A DNA stretch of 64,000 nt from Actinostola sp. cb2023. Lineage: Eukaryota; Cnidaria; Anthozoa; Actiniaria; Actinostolidae. Numbering within the stretch: the first letter of the stretch is position 1; every line of letters begins with the position of its first letter. Shown here piece by piece: positions 34,301-43,246 of the stretch. The notes below the pieces were generated by a model. The model was not told the origin of the DNA, made no database searches, and saw only the letters and a program-made list of their open reading frames with translations. The stretch lies in contig JAUJYZ010001540.1 of NCBI GenBank assembly GCA_033675265.1, positions 816,001-880,000 on the forward strand. The letters run 5' to 3'. The position numbers were made by a program, and so were the translations under genes.

Positions 34301-34899
34301 ACATGACACCCAATGGAATAACTTGACCGCTGGTAACATATTGGAATAACTACCCCCTCCTTTAACTCCTCATTATACAACTACCTAGAAACCAGTTGGA
34401 GTGATGACCCCCCTGGCTGCATCCTGTATCCATTCCAGTTACACTATTCACATTGAGTTTATTATTTAAACTGTCTGCCTATCACTCTCTGTATGTCTGT
34501 CTGCCTGTCCTACATCTTCAAAGTGACTCATTCCTGTAGCCATCTTTCCTCTTGGTACCTTCCTCACGAGAACCACGTTGACCATCAAGTTTGCCAGTCT
34601 TTAGACATCATTACTAAGTTAATATTATTTTGTTAAATTAACACAATCCAAACCAACAATCCCCAAGGAGCTACTTCAATAAAACATATATTTATGTAGT
34701 TGGACATTTTAGACATTTAAATATTAAATCAAGTACTAAACTATTGTTTGTTTTATTGATGTAAATTCTGCTCTATACATACATGTATGTTACTTTCTCT
34801 TGTTAGTATAGATTCTAAACCTATTTATCAATCAATCAATATATGTGCAACGTTATATAGGCGTGTACGATTCCGTAAGTGTTACAATCTCGCAGGACG
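34301..34899 (+). other. ST7 3' untranslated region and flank
   Basis: Follows the TAG of ST7. An AATAAA at 34678-34683 is a plausible polyadenylation signal, giving a 3' untranslated region of about 400 nt. Nothing else was recognised before the next minisatellite. Confidence 0.6.
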
Positions 34900-36281
34900 T
34901 ACTCTAGTTCTATTTTACTCTAGGTACGTAAGTGTTACGATTCCGTAAGTAAACGTGGGTCTATTTTACTCCAGGTACGTAACTGTTACGATTCCGTAAG
35001 TAAACGTTCTCGGACGTACAATCGTTGCCAAAATGTCTTGGCACGCTTGACTATTTTTGGGTAAAAAACATTGATTTTCATTCCTAACCCTTCAGGGCCA
35101 CTCCCCCTCCCTTCCCCCCTCCCCCCTGAAGCAATGTTGCAGTAATCTGACAGATTATGACGTCAGATCTCAAAAGAAAACATTTCCACCCAACATTGCT
35201 GCAGGGGGGAGGGGGGAGGGGCGGTTGTATGCCAGTAGTCCTGCACACTTCTGAACATACAAGAAAACGGCAAGTCGTGCCAACCATTTTGGCAACGATT
35301 GTAGGTCTATTTTATTCTAGGTACGTAACTGTTACGATTCCGTAAGTAAACGCAAAAGACTCGCAGTTCTCGGACGTAGGTCTATTTTACTCTAGGTACG
35401 TAACTGTTACGATTCCGTAAGTAAACGCAAAAGACTCGCAGTTCTCGGACGTAGGTCTATTTTACTCTAGGTACGTAACTGTTACGATTCCGTAAGTAAA
35501 CGTAAAAGACTCGTAGTTCTCGGACGTAGGTCTATTTTACTCCAGGGTACGTAACTGTTACGATTCCGAAAGTAAACGCAAAAGACTCGCAGTTCTCGGA
35601 CGTAGGTCTATTTTACTCTAGGTACGTAACTGTTACGATTCCGTAAGTAAACGTAAAAGACTCGTAGTTCTCGGACGTAGGTCTATTTTACTCCAGGGTA
35701 CGTAACTGTTACGATTCCGAAAGTAAACGCAAAAGACTCGCAGTTCTCGGACGTAGGTCTATTTTACTCTAGTACGTAACTGTTACGATTCCGTAAGTAA
35801 ACGTAAAAGACTCGTAGTTCTCGGACGTAGGTCTATTTTACTCCAGGGTACGTAACTGTTACGATTCCGTAAGTAAACGTAAAAGACTCGCAGTTCTCGG
35901 ACGTAGGTCTATTTTACTCTAGGTACGTAACTGTTACGATTCCGTAAGTAAACGTAAAAGACTCGTAGTTCTCGGACGTAGGTCTATTTTACTCTAGGTA
36001 CGTAACTGTTACGATTCCGTAAGTAAACGCAAAAGACTCGCAGTTCTCGGACGTAGGTCTATTTTACTCTAGGTACGTAACTGTTACGATTCCGTAAGTA
36101 AACGCAAAAGACTCGCAGTTCTCGGACGTAGGTCTATTTTACTCTAGGTACGTAACTGTTACGATTCCGTAAGTAAACGCAAAAGACTCGCAGTTCTCGG
36201 ACGTAGGTCTATTTTACTCTAGGTACGTAACTGTTACGATTCCGTAAGTAAACGCAAAAGACTCGCAGTTCTCGGACGTTC
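34900..36281. repeat. About 75-bp minisatellite, about 15 copies
   Basis: The unit includes GGTACGTAACTGTTACGATT, CCGTAAGTAAACGCAAAAGA, CTCGCAGTTCTCGGACGTAG and GTCTATTTTACTCTA. The rightmost unit overlaps the 3' end of the minus-strand glycosyltransferase and encodes its last residues and stop codon. A MITE interrupts the array at 35019-35301. Confidence 0.95.
35019..35301. mobile_element. MITE inserted in the 75-bp array
   Basis: Inverted ends CAATCGTTGCCAAAATG and CATTTTGGCAACGATTG, each bordered by TA, interrupt the array phrase CGGACGTAGGTCT. The TA duplication fits a Tc1/mariner-type mechanism. Internal arms are rich in C on the left and G on the right, and TGACGTCA lies at 35158-35165. 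Confidence 0.85.
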
Positions 36282-37394
36282 ATGCTTCTTAAAAAGCACG
36301 TTAAACGTTGGTTTTGCACGAATCATCTGGTCAACTGAGTTTCTCCATTTGCACAGTCCGTCCCATTCTTGGATTTCATCCACATTTTCCCACGGCCTGG
36401 CTCCCACAAAGTGTATGACGTCAGGTTTAGTACCCAGTCTTTCCGCATGCCACCGCGTGCAACCATACCTTATATGGATGTGGTGCCATTCTGTCTTGTA
36501 AAGCTGAGTAAAAAAGAATTCATCAGGACCCATGAAGGTGTTTCTGTCGCCAATCACAGGCTGAGAACTCGCTAAGAAGTAATGATCGAGTCTTGGTTGT
36601 AGAACCATGATGCAACCATGAACACCGTAATTATTCTCAATCGAATTTTCGATCAACTCTTCTGGAATCTTTAATCCGTGCCAGTAGTCATGGTTACGCA
36701 CACTGGAGCAGATACCAGCGGGAGTAGATAGATCAAATAGATCGTCGATGTTGTCTAATACCAAAGAATCCGCGTCCATCCATATTATCTTGTCGTATTC
36801 TGTAAACTTGAGCAGTTTGGCTTTTGTTAAGCTATAGTTTATCCAATGATGCTCGTTACGGTATGGCTTCCCGCGCAGCGTACTCCTTGCTTTAGTCACG
36901 ATATAATTCACCTTCATTACTCGATCGTATAGTTTACGTAGTAATCTAAGGGCGTCGATACTGACGTCAGGTGTTGTCATGACTACCAGTTCGTGTTTAG
37001 TATTCTGTTGCCTTAGAGACCATGCGAGGGTTAGAGCCCCCTTTGCATACTCGTCTCCGCACATTACTAGTGTGAAGAACGCGTATCTAGGGCGTGGTAC
37101 ATTCATTCGGTATTGTTTTTCTAGGTATTTTGTATCTACTGGTATCATTGATTTGTTGCTGCCCTGACGAAGGCGGGTTGGTGTAGTAGTACTGCGGGTT
37201 GGTGTAGTAGTACTGCGGGTTGGTGTAGTAGTACTGCGGGTTGGTGTAGTAGTACTGCGGGTTGGTGTAGTAGTACTGCGGGTTGGTGTAGTAGTACTGC
37301 GGGTTGGTGTAGTAGTACTTCGAGTTGGTGTAGTAGTACTGCGGGTTGGTGCAGTAGTACTTTGTGTCTGTCTGTCTGTCTGGAGTGGTACCAT
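36234..37394 (-). CDS. GT8-family glycosyltransferase (glycogenin-like)
   Basis: A 386-codon frame. Residues from about 96 onward form a GT8 fold: RYAFFTLVMCGDEYAKGALT at the start, WMDADSLVL near residue 203 with the DxD metal and sugar-nucleotide motif, NYGVHGCIMVLQP, and HFVGARPW near 328, equivalent to the HxxGxxKPW motif. It should transfer a sugar from a nucleotide donor; the substrate cannot be read from sequence. Residues about 17-74 are eight to nine TRSTTTP heptads, a Thr/Pro-rich mucin-like linker encoded by a 21-bp repeat. No signal or anchor sequence is seen ahead of it, and an in-frame TGA lies just upstream, so ATG 37394 is either the true start or part of an exon with an undetected acceptor. 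The last 14 residues are encoded by a minisatellite unit. Glycogenin and viral or plant GT8 enzymes are the nearest relatives by recall. Confidence 0.85.
   Translation of the reverse strand: MVPLQTDRQTQSTTAPTRSTTTPTRSTTTPTRSTTTPTRSTTTPTRSTTTPTRSTTTPTRSTTTPTRSTTTPTRLRQGSNKSMIPVDTKYLEKQYRMNVPRPRYAFFTLVMCGDEYAKGALTLAWSLRQQNTKHELVVMTTPDVSIDALRLLRKLYDRVMKVNYIVTKARSTLRGKPYRNEHHWINYSLTKAKLLKFTEYDKIIWMDADSLVLDNIDDLFDLSTPAGICSSVRNHDYWHGLKIPEELIENSIENNYGVHGCIMVLQPRLDHYFLASSQPVIGDRNTFMGPDEFFFTQLYKTEWHHIHIRYGCTRWHAERLGTKPDVIHFVGARPWENVDEIQEWDGLCKWRNSVDQMIRAKPTFNVLFKKHERPRTASLLRLLTES
37177..37345 (-). repeat. 21-bp coding repeat in the GT8 gene
   Basis: Eight copies of a 21-bp unit (plus strand GCGGGTTGGTGTAGTAGTAC) encode the TRSTTTP heptads. 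The 21-bp length keeps all minus-strand frames open, which explains a second long frame (37557-37087, reading NPQYYYT) that I do not take as real. Confidence 0.9.
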
Positions 37395-37860
37395 GCCTCC
37401 TCTTTGCGCTCATGTTGGTGTCGGAGTGCGCTGTTCTGCCTGAAAAGAAAGTCGGCGTTCTAGAATGAATGATCAACATTCGATTGATCTCGTGAATAAA
37501 TAAGAGCGCGTTTAGCTCTGCCTGCTTTTCATTGACGTATGACTCGAATAAATACAATTCTCACATATACATAATATACATTACTTTATTGACTTTTCCC
37601 AAGGAAGCTTTTCAAAGACAATTTACACCTAACCTAATCTAAGATTCCTGATGTAGGCTCCTCCGACGTGTACCGGAATCCCATTGTATTCTTTGTTAGC
37701 TTCGTTCTATTGTTAACTTGGAGTCTATTGTTGTTTCTTGTTGTTTCTATTGAATTACGTGTGTCTGGTACACGAAGGAGGTGCCCTGATGGAACTATGT
37801 TTTGCTATAAATGTTTTACTGATTGTTACCTCTGTCTATTACACCTCTACTTTGACCTTA
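37395..37860. other. 5' flank of GT8 gene
   Basis: Should contain the promoter or an upstream exon of the glycosyltransferase. A minus-strand acceptor-like TTTTCAG at about 37440 precedes the start region, so a non-coding or short coding first exon further right is possible. None was identified. Confidence 0.35.
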
Positions 37861-38047
37861 CCCTGCGAGCAGAGGTTCCTTTTCGTCTTTCTATGTTCAC
37901 TGAGTCTTACCGGTTTTGCTGAACGGCTTTTTGTTCTTACCTTGCTGTTCGAACAGCAAAGGTACTGAAAGCCAGAACAAAAAGCCGTTCAGCAAAAGTA
38001 AGACTCTGTGAAAATAAAGAGACGAAAAGGAACCTCTTCTCGCAGGG
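37861..38047. mobile_element. 187-bp palindromic MITE flanked by TA
   Basis: The entire element folds: CCCTGCGAGCAGAGGTTCCT pairs with GGAACCTCTTCTCGCAGGG, and GCTGAACGGCTTTTTGTTCT pairs with AGAACAAAAAGCCGTTCAGC. The centre is TTGCTGTTCGAACAGCAA. TA borders both ends. Confidence 0.85.
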
Positions 38048-40137
38048 TACTTTGGGTACTATCGTCGTGTACCGATTAACCAACTACGTAATAAGTTATA
38101 AGGTAATTTGTCGCTTGGTAATAGTTAGTATTATTATTATTATTATTAATGTAGTACATTACTAACTACGTAATAGTTTTCCGAACACACGAGGGGGACT
38201 TAGAAATTTTTGAGGATTTTGGTTCACCTCACTTAGAAAAAAAATATTAGTCAAGGACGTCAAGAGTTGAACGACACCAAACGATCACTTCAATGCCTGA
38301 CAACCAAGTCACGAAGCAATTCGGTTGGTTGGTACCTTTTTTTGTGTTATATTTAAACAATGTGTCATTGGCGTCTCCAAAACTATTATAATATACTATT
38401 ATAATATACTATTATAATATACTAGCCGAATGACTACGGGATGACTACTAGCCGAATGAATTTGAATGAACTCCTGAATAGTCAGAGGGTTCACCACGAC
38501 ACGATAAGTCTAAAGTCAGTCAAAGTGGGCCGGGTTAATAATAATAATAACTAATGCTTATCTAGCGCTTGTGACATACACATCTATTAAAGCGCTTTAC
38601 AAGGATCTAAATATGACAATATAAAGCAGATAAATGGCGACATTACATTACATTACTAGTAGCTCTAAAGCCAAGCCATTTGAACAAATCAGATCAGTAT
38701 TAGCTCGCGTTCGTTGTTTGATACATATTTGTTTCTTCTGTACAGTTGTATACTTACTTTTCTATTCCTATCGATACTAGAAACAAAATAAAAACAAAGC
38801 TACAGCTCTCGCTTACCTCAGATTAGAAGTTAAGTGAACGTTTCACAGAGAACCACATTTCCGGGCCACATTTACAATCAGCTCCGTGCGCTCTATTATA
38901 GAATAGGATTATCAACAAAGCACACACAACTCTTCTAGTCGCCTGTGTCAGCAAAGCAGTTAATACTTGAGTAAGTGTGTTCTTATCTAGTAAGTAATTT
39001 CCATAACTTGGAGCAGTGTTTATATTGAGTAATCCCATGGGAATATAAAGACAAAAAGACTCGTTGAAATTATAGACTAACACCGAAAACAAACGATTCA
39101 TTTGCACAAAAAGAAGCAATTTAACCCGTAATTAATAGAACTATCGACAAAACGCCAACACGAACACTTACCTTGGTAAGAAATGATATAGATGTACATG
39201 TAGGTAGTGTGTGACTGACCGACCTGAACGGGCTTTAGACTGATTGTTACCATGGAAACCAACCTTCACACTGATGACAGCTTGTGTTAAAACTTTAATA
39301 TCCCTTCATCCGTCACTGTCTTTATCTAGAGATTTAGCATTCAGTCGATAAAGGAGTCGAACAATATGGTTATATTTACGAAGGATTTGGATTGCCAAAA
39401 ATGAAATTGAAAATTATTTTTAACGCACGGGATTTCTGAAGAGTTCGAGTGAACGACAACCCTTACCTTAATACCGAATGGTGACAGTATGGCTGACCCT
39501 TGATGTTTTTTTCGCATATAAAGTGACTGAACATCGTTCAATAATATACGCACAGCTGTTTTGTACAGCCACCTTGCATGGTGACAATACTGTGAAGTGT
39601 AGGCAATACAATTTCAGAAACGTTTTCCAATGTGAATATTTATTTATTTATTTATTTATTTATTTATATTATCACCATGATTAACATGAAGGACCAAATC
39701 AGGGCTTTGGAACAGAGTTTTGCTTTGGCCGAGTTGAAATAAAGTCCACGAAGAAATTTATGTCGAAAAAGACTTGAAAGTGCCTGCTTTCGTAGGTCAA
39801 TCATGGTGCTGCTAATTATTCCTTTTGGCATTTTACTCTTCACATTGGACAACGTTTCTGAAGTCAGGTCCCGGTTGTTCAATAAATCCAGTTGATAACT
39901 TTATGGGATAAGAGCATTAACTTATCCAATGGATAAAGATTGATATCTGATGGATAAGCGCTGTCCACTCGACCAGGTGTATTTCATGAACTGAAGAAGA
40001 ACAATTATCTATCGAAAACCCTTTAATTAGACACACATTCATACAAGGAAAATACTAAATAAACATCATTTAGGGTTGTGTTTTTATGCTTTCTCATTTA
40101 GGGTTTTATTTAATGAATCTAAATGACGTTACATGAC
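38048..40137. other. Intergenic with small repeats
   Basis: Contains an ATT run (about 38130-38150), three copies of ATACTATTATAAT (38385-38425), an AATAATAATAA tract followed by CTTATCTAGCGCTTGT and AAAGCGCTTTACAAGG (38535-38605, resembling the tail of a widespread invertebrate repeat), a TTTA microsatellite (39636-39668), and GGTTGTTCAATAAATCCAGT with GGATAAG motifs (39868-39975) that resemble a common anthozoan MITE. A minus-strand 98-codon frame at 38823-39119 with a hydrophobic stretch is not supported as a gene. Confidence 0.45.
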
Positions 40138-40149
40138 ATACACTCATTT

Positions 40150-41121
40150 GCAGAAACGTTGTAGTATACATTAATTATATAAATATCTAATGAGATACAA
40201 GATATCTAATGAGATGCAAAGTGTGAAACATCGCTTAGTTTCTTCTAATAGTATACATTAATTATATAAATATCTAATGAGATACAAGATATCTAATGAG
40301 ATGATATTTAAAGTGTGTGAAACATCGCTTAGTTTCTTCTAATAGTATACATTAATTATATAAATATCTAATGAGATACAAGATATCTAATGAGATGCAA
40401 AGTGTGAAACATCGCTTAGTTTCTTCTAATAGTATACATTAATTATATAAATGTCTAATGAGATACTAATAGTATATACATTAAATATATCTAATGAGAT
40501 GCAAAGTGTGTGAAACATCGCTTAGTTTCTTCTAATAGTATACATTAATTATATAAATGTCTAATGAGATACAAGATATCTAATGAGATGCAAAGTGTGA
40601 AACATCGCGCTTAGTATACATTAATTATATAAATGTCTAATTTCTTCTAATAGTATGAAACACAGTTTCTTCTTAGTTATATAATATCTAATGAGATACA
40701 AGATATCTAATGAGATAATAATGAGATGCAAAGTGTGAAACATCGCTTAGTTTCTTCTAATAGTATACATTAATTATATAAATGTCTAATGAGATACAAG
40801 ATATCTAATGAGATGCAAAGTGTGAAACATCGCGCTTAGTTTCTTCTAATAGTATACATTAATTATATACAAGATAAATGTCTAATGAGATACAAGATAT
40901 ATCTAATGAGATGCAAAGTGTGAAACATCGCTTAGTTTCTTCTAATAGTATACATTAATTATATAAATGTCTAATGAGATACAAGATATTTAATGAGATG
41001 CAAAGTGTGAAACATCGCTTAGTTTCTTCTAATAGTATACATTAATTATATAAATGTCTAATGAGATACAAGATATTTAATGAGATGCAAAGTGTGAAAC
41101 ATCGCTTAGTTTCTTCTAATA
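40150..41121. repeat. About 88-bp minisatellite, about ten irregular copies
   Basis: The unit includes GTATACATTAATTATATAAA, TATCTAATGAGATACAAGAT and GTGAAACATCGCTTAGTTTC. Copies vary in length through small internal deletions and duplications. The first unit is continuous with the left inverted arm of the host element. Confidence 0.9.
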
Positions 41122-41216
41122 TACTCATGCAGAAACATCAGTTTTAGATTAGTATTGCATCCAGCAAGGTTCAGCACTATTTTGTGCTTAAACAGTTGTA
41201 TTTTAGCATGTTTAAT

Positions 41217-41284
41217 ATTTTGCATCTCAGTTGGGAGAGCATTGCACCGGTATCGCAAAGGTCGTGGGCTCGATTCCCGTTCTA
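41217..41284 (+). repeat. tRNA-Thr-like SINE head
   Basis: CTCAGTTGGGAGAGC resembles a tRNA D-arm (A box) and GGGCTCGATTCCC a T-arm (B box). The anticodon stem TTGCA/CGCAA would enclose a loop with GGT, a threonine anticodon, but position 33 is C rather than T, and the acceptor stem is not intact. It is therefore read as a tRNA-derived repeat or pseudogene, not a working tRNA. Confidence 0.5.
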
Positions 41285-41632
41285 AAGGCGCGGTAATACG
41301 GGCAACAAAGTCGTGCAACTTGTCGCGCAACATTTTCAGATTGTTGCGTTGCAAGTTGCAAAGCATTGTTTCTCGTATTACCATCGTTCGTGCAACTTTT
41401 CGCGCAACAAATTAAATTTTCGGTCATTTGTTGCAGATTGCAAAACTTTGTTGCATGAAGTAGAAAGAGCTTCTACTTTGCGCAACAAAGTTTTGCAACC
41501 TGCAACACGAAAATGTGTTGCGCGACAAGTTGCGCGAACAGTGGCAATACGAGAAACATTGCTCTGCAACTTGCAACGCAACAATGTTGCGCGACAAGTT
41601 GCACGATTTTGTTGCCCGTATTACCGCACCTT
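41285..41632. mobile_element. 348-bp MITE with about 48-bp inverted ends
   Basis: AAGGCGCGGTAATACGGGCA at the left and TGCCCGTATTACCGCACCTT at the right are near-perfect complements and continue as GTGCAACTTGTCGCGCAACA and TGTTGCGCGACAAGTTGCAC. It is rich in TTGCAA and GCGCAACA motifs and is inserted at the end of the tRNA-like segment. Confidence 0.85.
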
Positions 41633-41744
41633 AAGCCTGATTTGTTCAGGTATTTTCTAGTAGTGTTATGCGCCATTTGGAAATATATATCTCATTAGAT
41701 ATTTGTATAAATGTATACTACAACGTTTCTGCAATCGAGTGTAT

Positions 41745-42907
41745 ATGATCTAAACAATAAAGTACTATCCAGACACTGAGAAACTAATATAGTGGTTACA
41801 TTGCTTCAGGCGCCGTCGACACGCGGATACGCGTTCAGTCAAAAGTACGATTACAATCTATCGTCGTCTGGACGGGAGTGTCAACGGGGCCTGGGTACCG
41901 CACAACTTCAAACAGTTATTGCATGAATCGGCTCATAATTAGCTGTATTTTATTGAAAACTTGCTGTTTGGAAAAGTGAAACAAAATCGGAAACCCAAGG
42001 GGAGGGGAGGGGGTGACAAAGGGCGAGGGGAGGGATGAGAAAGAGGGAGGGGAGGGAGTGAGAAAAGGGGAGAGAAGGGTTGAGACAATTAAGGGAAGGG
42101 GAGGAGGTGAGAGGAAAAGGGTGGATGGAAAAACAGCTGTTTTGCCTCCTCTTTTCTCACCCCTGGGATTACGAGAGGAGTATTGAACACAATATTGAAT
42201 AACTTAACTACTCAATTATATTATCATTATTATTATAACCTAAGTAAGTACCCGCATCTACTTTCCGGTTTAAGATTTGAGATAGGAGGAAGTACTTCTC
42301 GTGTTTGAAATATTACATTACATACTCTAATAAACGTTATTATCTGATCTGAGAACTTTTAATTTATGCACAACATAGTAAAAATACGCGTCAGGGGGTG
42401 GGGTAGGGGTACCCTTGCCATCCCTAATTCACAAGCTGTTTGTCTTTAAAACTAAACATTGTCTGCTACATCGAGTTACACAAATCTGCGTCTACAAATA
42501 AGACGGTAACGCAGAGGCTGGCAATCAATAAATTAGTTTAGCTATGGGTTTATTAGTGGGTTTCCTAGGTAACCGTGACTATATTAATAACCCTATTCTA
42601 TTCACACACATCATTATTACCGATAAATATTCTATGTCTTCAATCACAATTGGAAAACCTGTTACTGCTACCTTAAACATCAGCATCCTTAGAAACGCAC
42701 TGGCGTGACACGGGCGTGACATAGATGAGTGTCACGCACCATTAAACTTCTATTCGGTAATATTTGAACCAATGTTTCTAATCAGTGTAATTTCTATTGC
42801 TATTTACATAAAGTCAGTACCAAGGCAGTTACCTTAGTTACCAAATTAGATAGGGTTATCAGGAGCCCATTACTAAATATTGGCTATATATGGAAAGCCA
42901 TCGGTTG
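41745..42907. other. Intergenic, purine-rich tract
   Basis: A strand-biased GGGAGGGG / GAGAAAGAG stretch occupies about 41995-42125. A second G-rich patch is near 42395-42412. No exon was supported. Confidence 0.45.
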
Positions 42908-43093
42908 TTATGGTAACTCGTGGATATAAGTGTAACTTCCATCGCCGGCTGTCACTGTTGGACTATTGGATGTCATATCATTGGACTCCAGATGCTCAGA
43001 CCTTATCAAGCACTTAATTGCGAGCTCTTCGTACCAGAGCTCTGATTCTTCCATGCGCTCTAGCTGCAGCGAAATGGTCGACAATAATCCCAT
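42908..43093 (-). CDS. Small hypothetical frame
   Basis: Sixty-one codons with a protein-like composition (MGLLSTISLQLERMEESELW...), lying 150 bp beyond the stop codon of the dystroglycan-like gene on the same strand. It could be a 3' exon of another transcript or chance. I recognise no family. Confidence 0.2.
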   Translation of the reverse strand: MGLLSTISLQLERMEESELWYEELAIKCLIRSEHLESNDMTSNSPTVTAGDGSYTYIHELP

Positions 43094-43246
43094 GACAATA
43101 TCGGTTCTTTAAGCACAATATAGCTTATCATGGTCGCGTTGCATCACTGTTGTCACGTGACCATGGTGTAGTTCTCAAGTTGACCACGTTCGTGTGGCTT
43201 TAAAGCTCTTGAATCTCCTCAATAAATCCTCCTCTTTGTTGCTGCT

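Larger units (their letters stand above)
40138..41744. mobile_element. Inverted-repeat element containing a minisatellite
   Basis: The left arm, 40138-40198 (CACTCATTTGCAGAAACGTT, GTAGTATACATT...ATATCTAATGAGATA), is matched inverted by 41687-41744 (TATCTCATTAGATATTTGTA, ATGTATACTACAACGTTTCT, GCAATCGAGTGTAT). Between the arms lie an 88-bp tandem array, a tRNA-like segment and a nested MITE. Confidence 0.7.

Noticed and set aside
37087..37557. Alternative 156-codon frame rich in NPQYYYT repeats
   Set aside because: It overlaps the GT8 gene and stays open only because the 21-bp repeat keeps all frames free of stops; the GT8 frame has clear motifs.
38823..39119. 98-codon minus-strand frame with a hydrophobic stretch
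   Set aside because: It could look like a signal-anchor exon for the GT8 gene, but a stop codon precedes the candidate donor, so it cannot be joined in frame.
40138..41121. Possible CRISPR-like array (repeats with spacers)
   Set aside because: Units are contiguous minisatellite copies without unique spacers, in an animal genome with introns; the same holds for every other array in the window.
41217..41284. Functional tRNA-Thr gene
   Set aside because: No intact acceptor stem, an atypical base at position 33 and an imperfect anticodon stem; more likely a tRNA-derived repeat.
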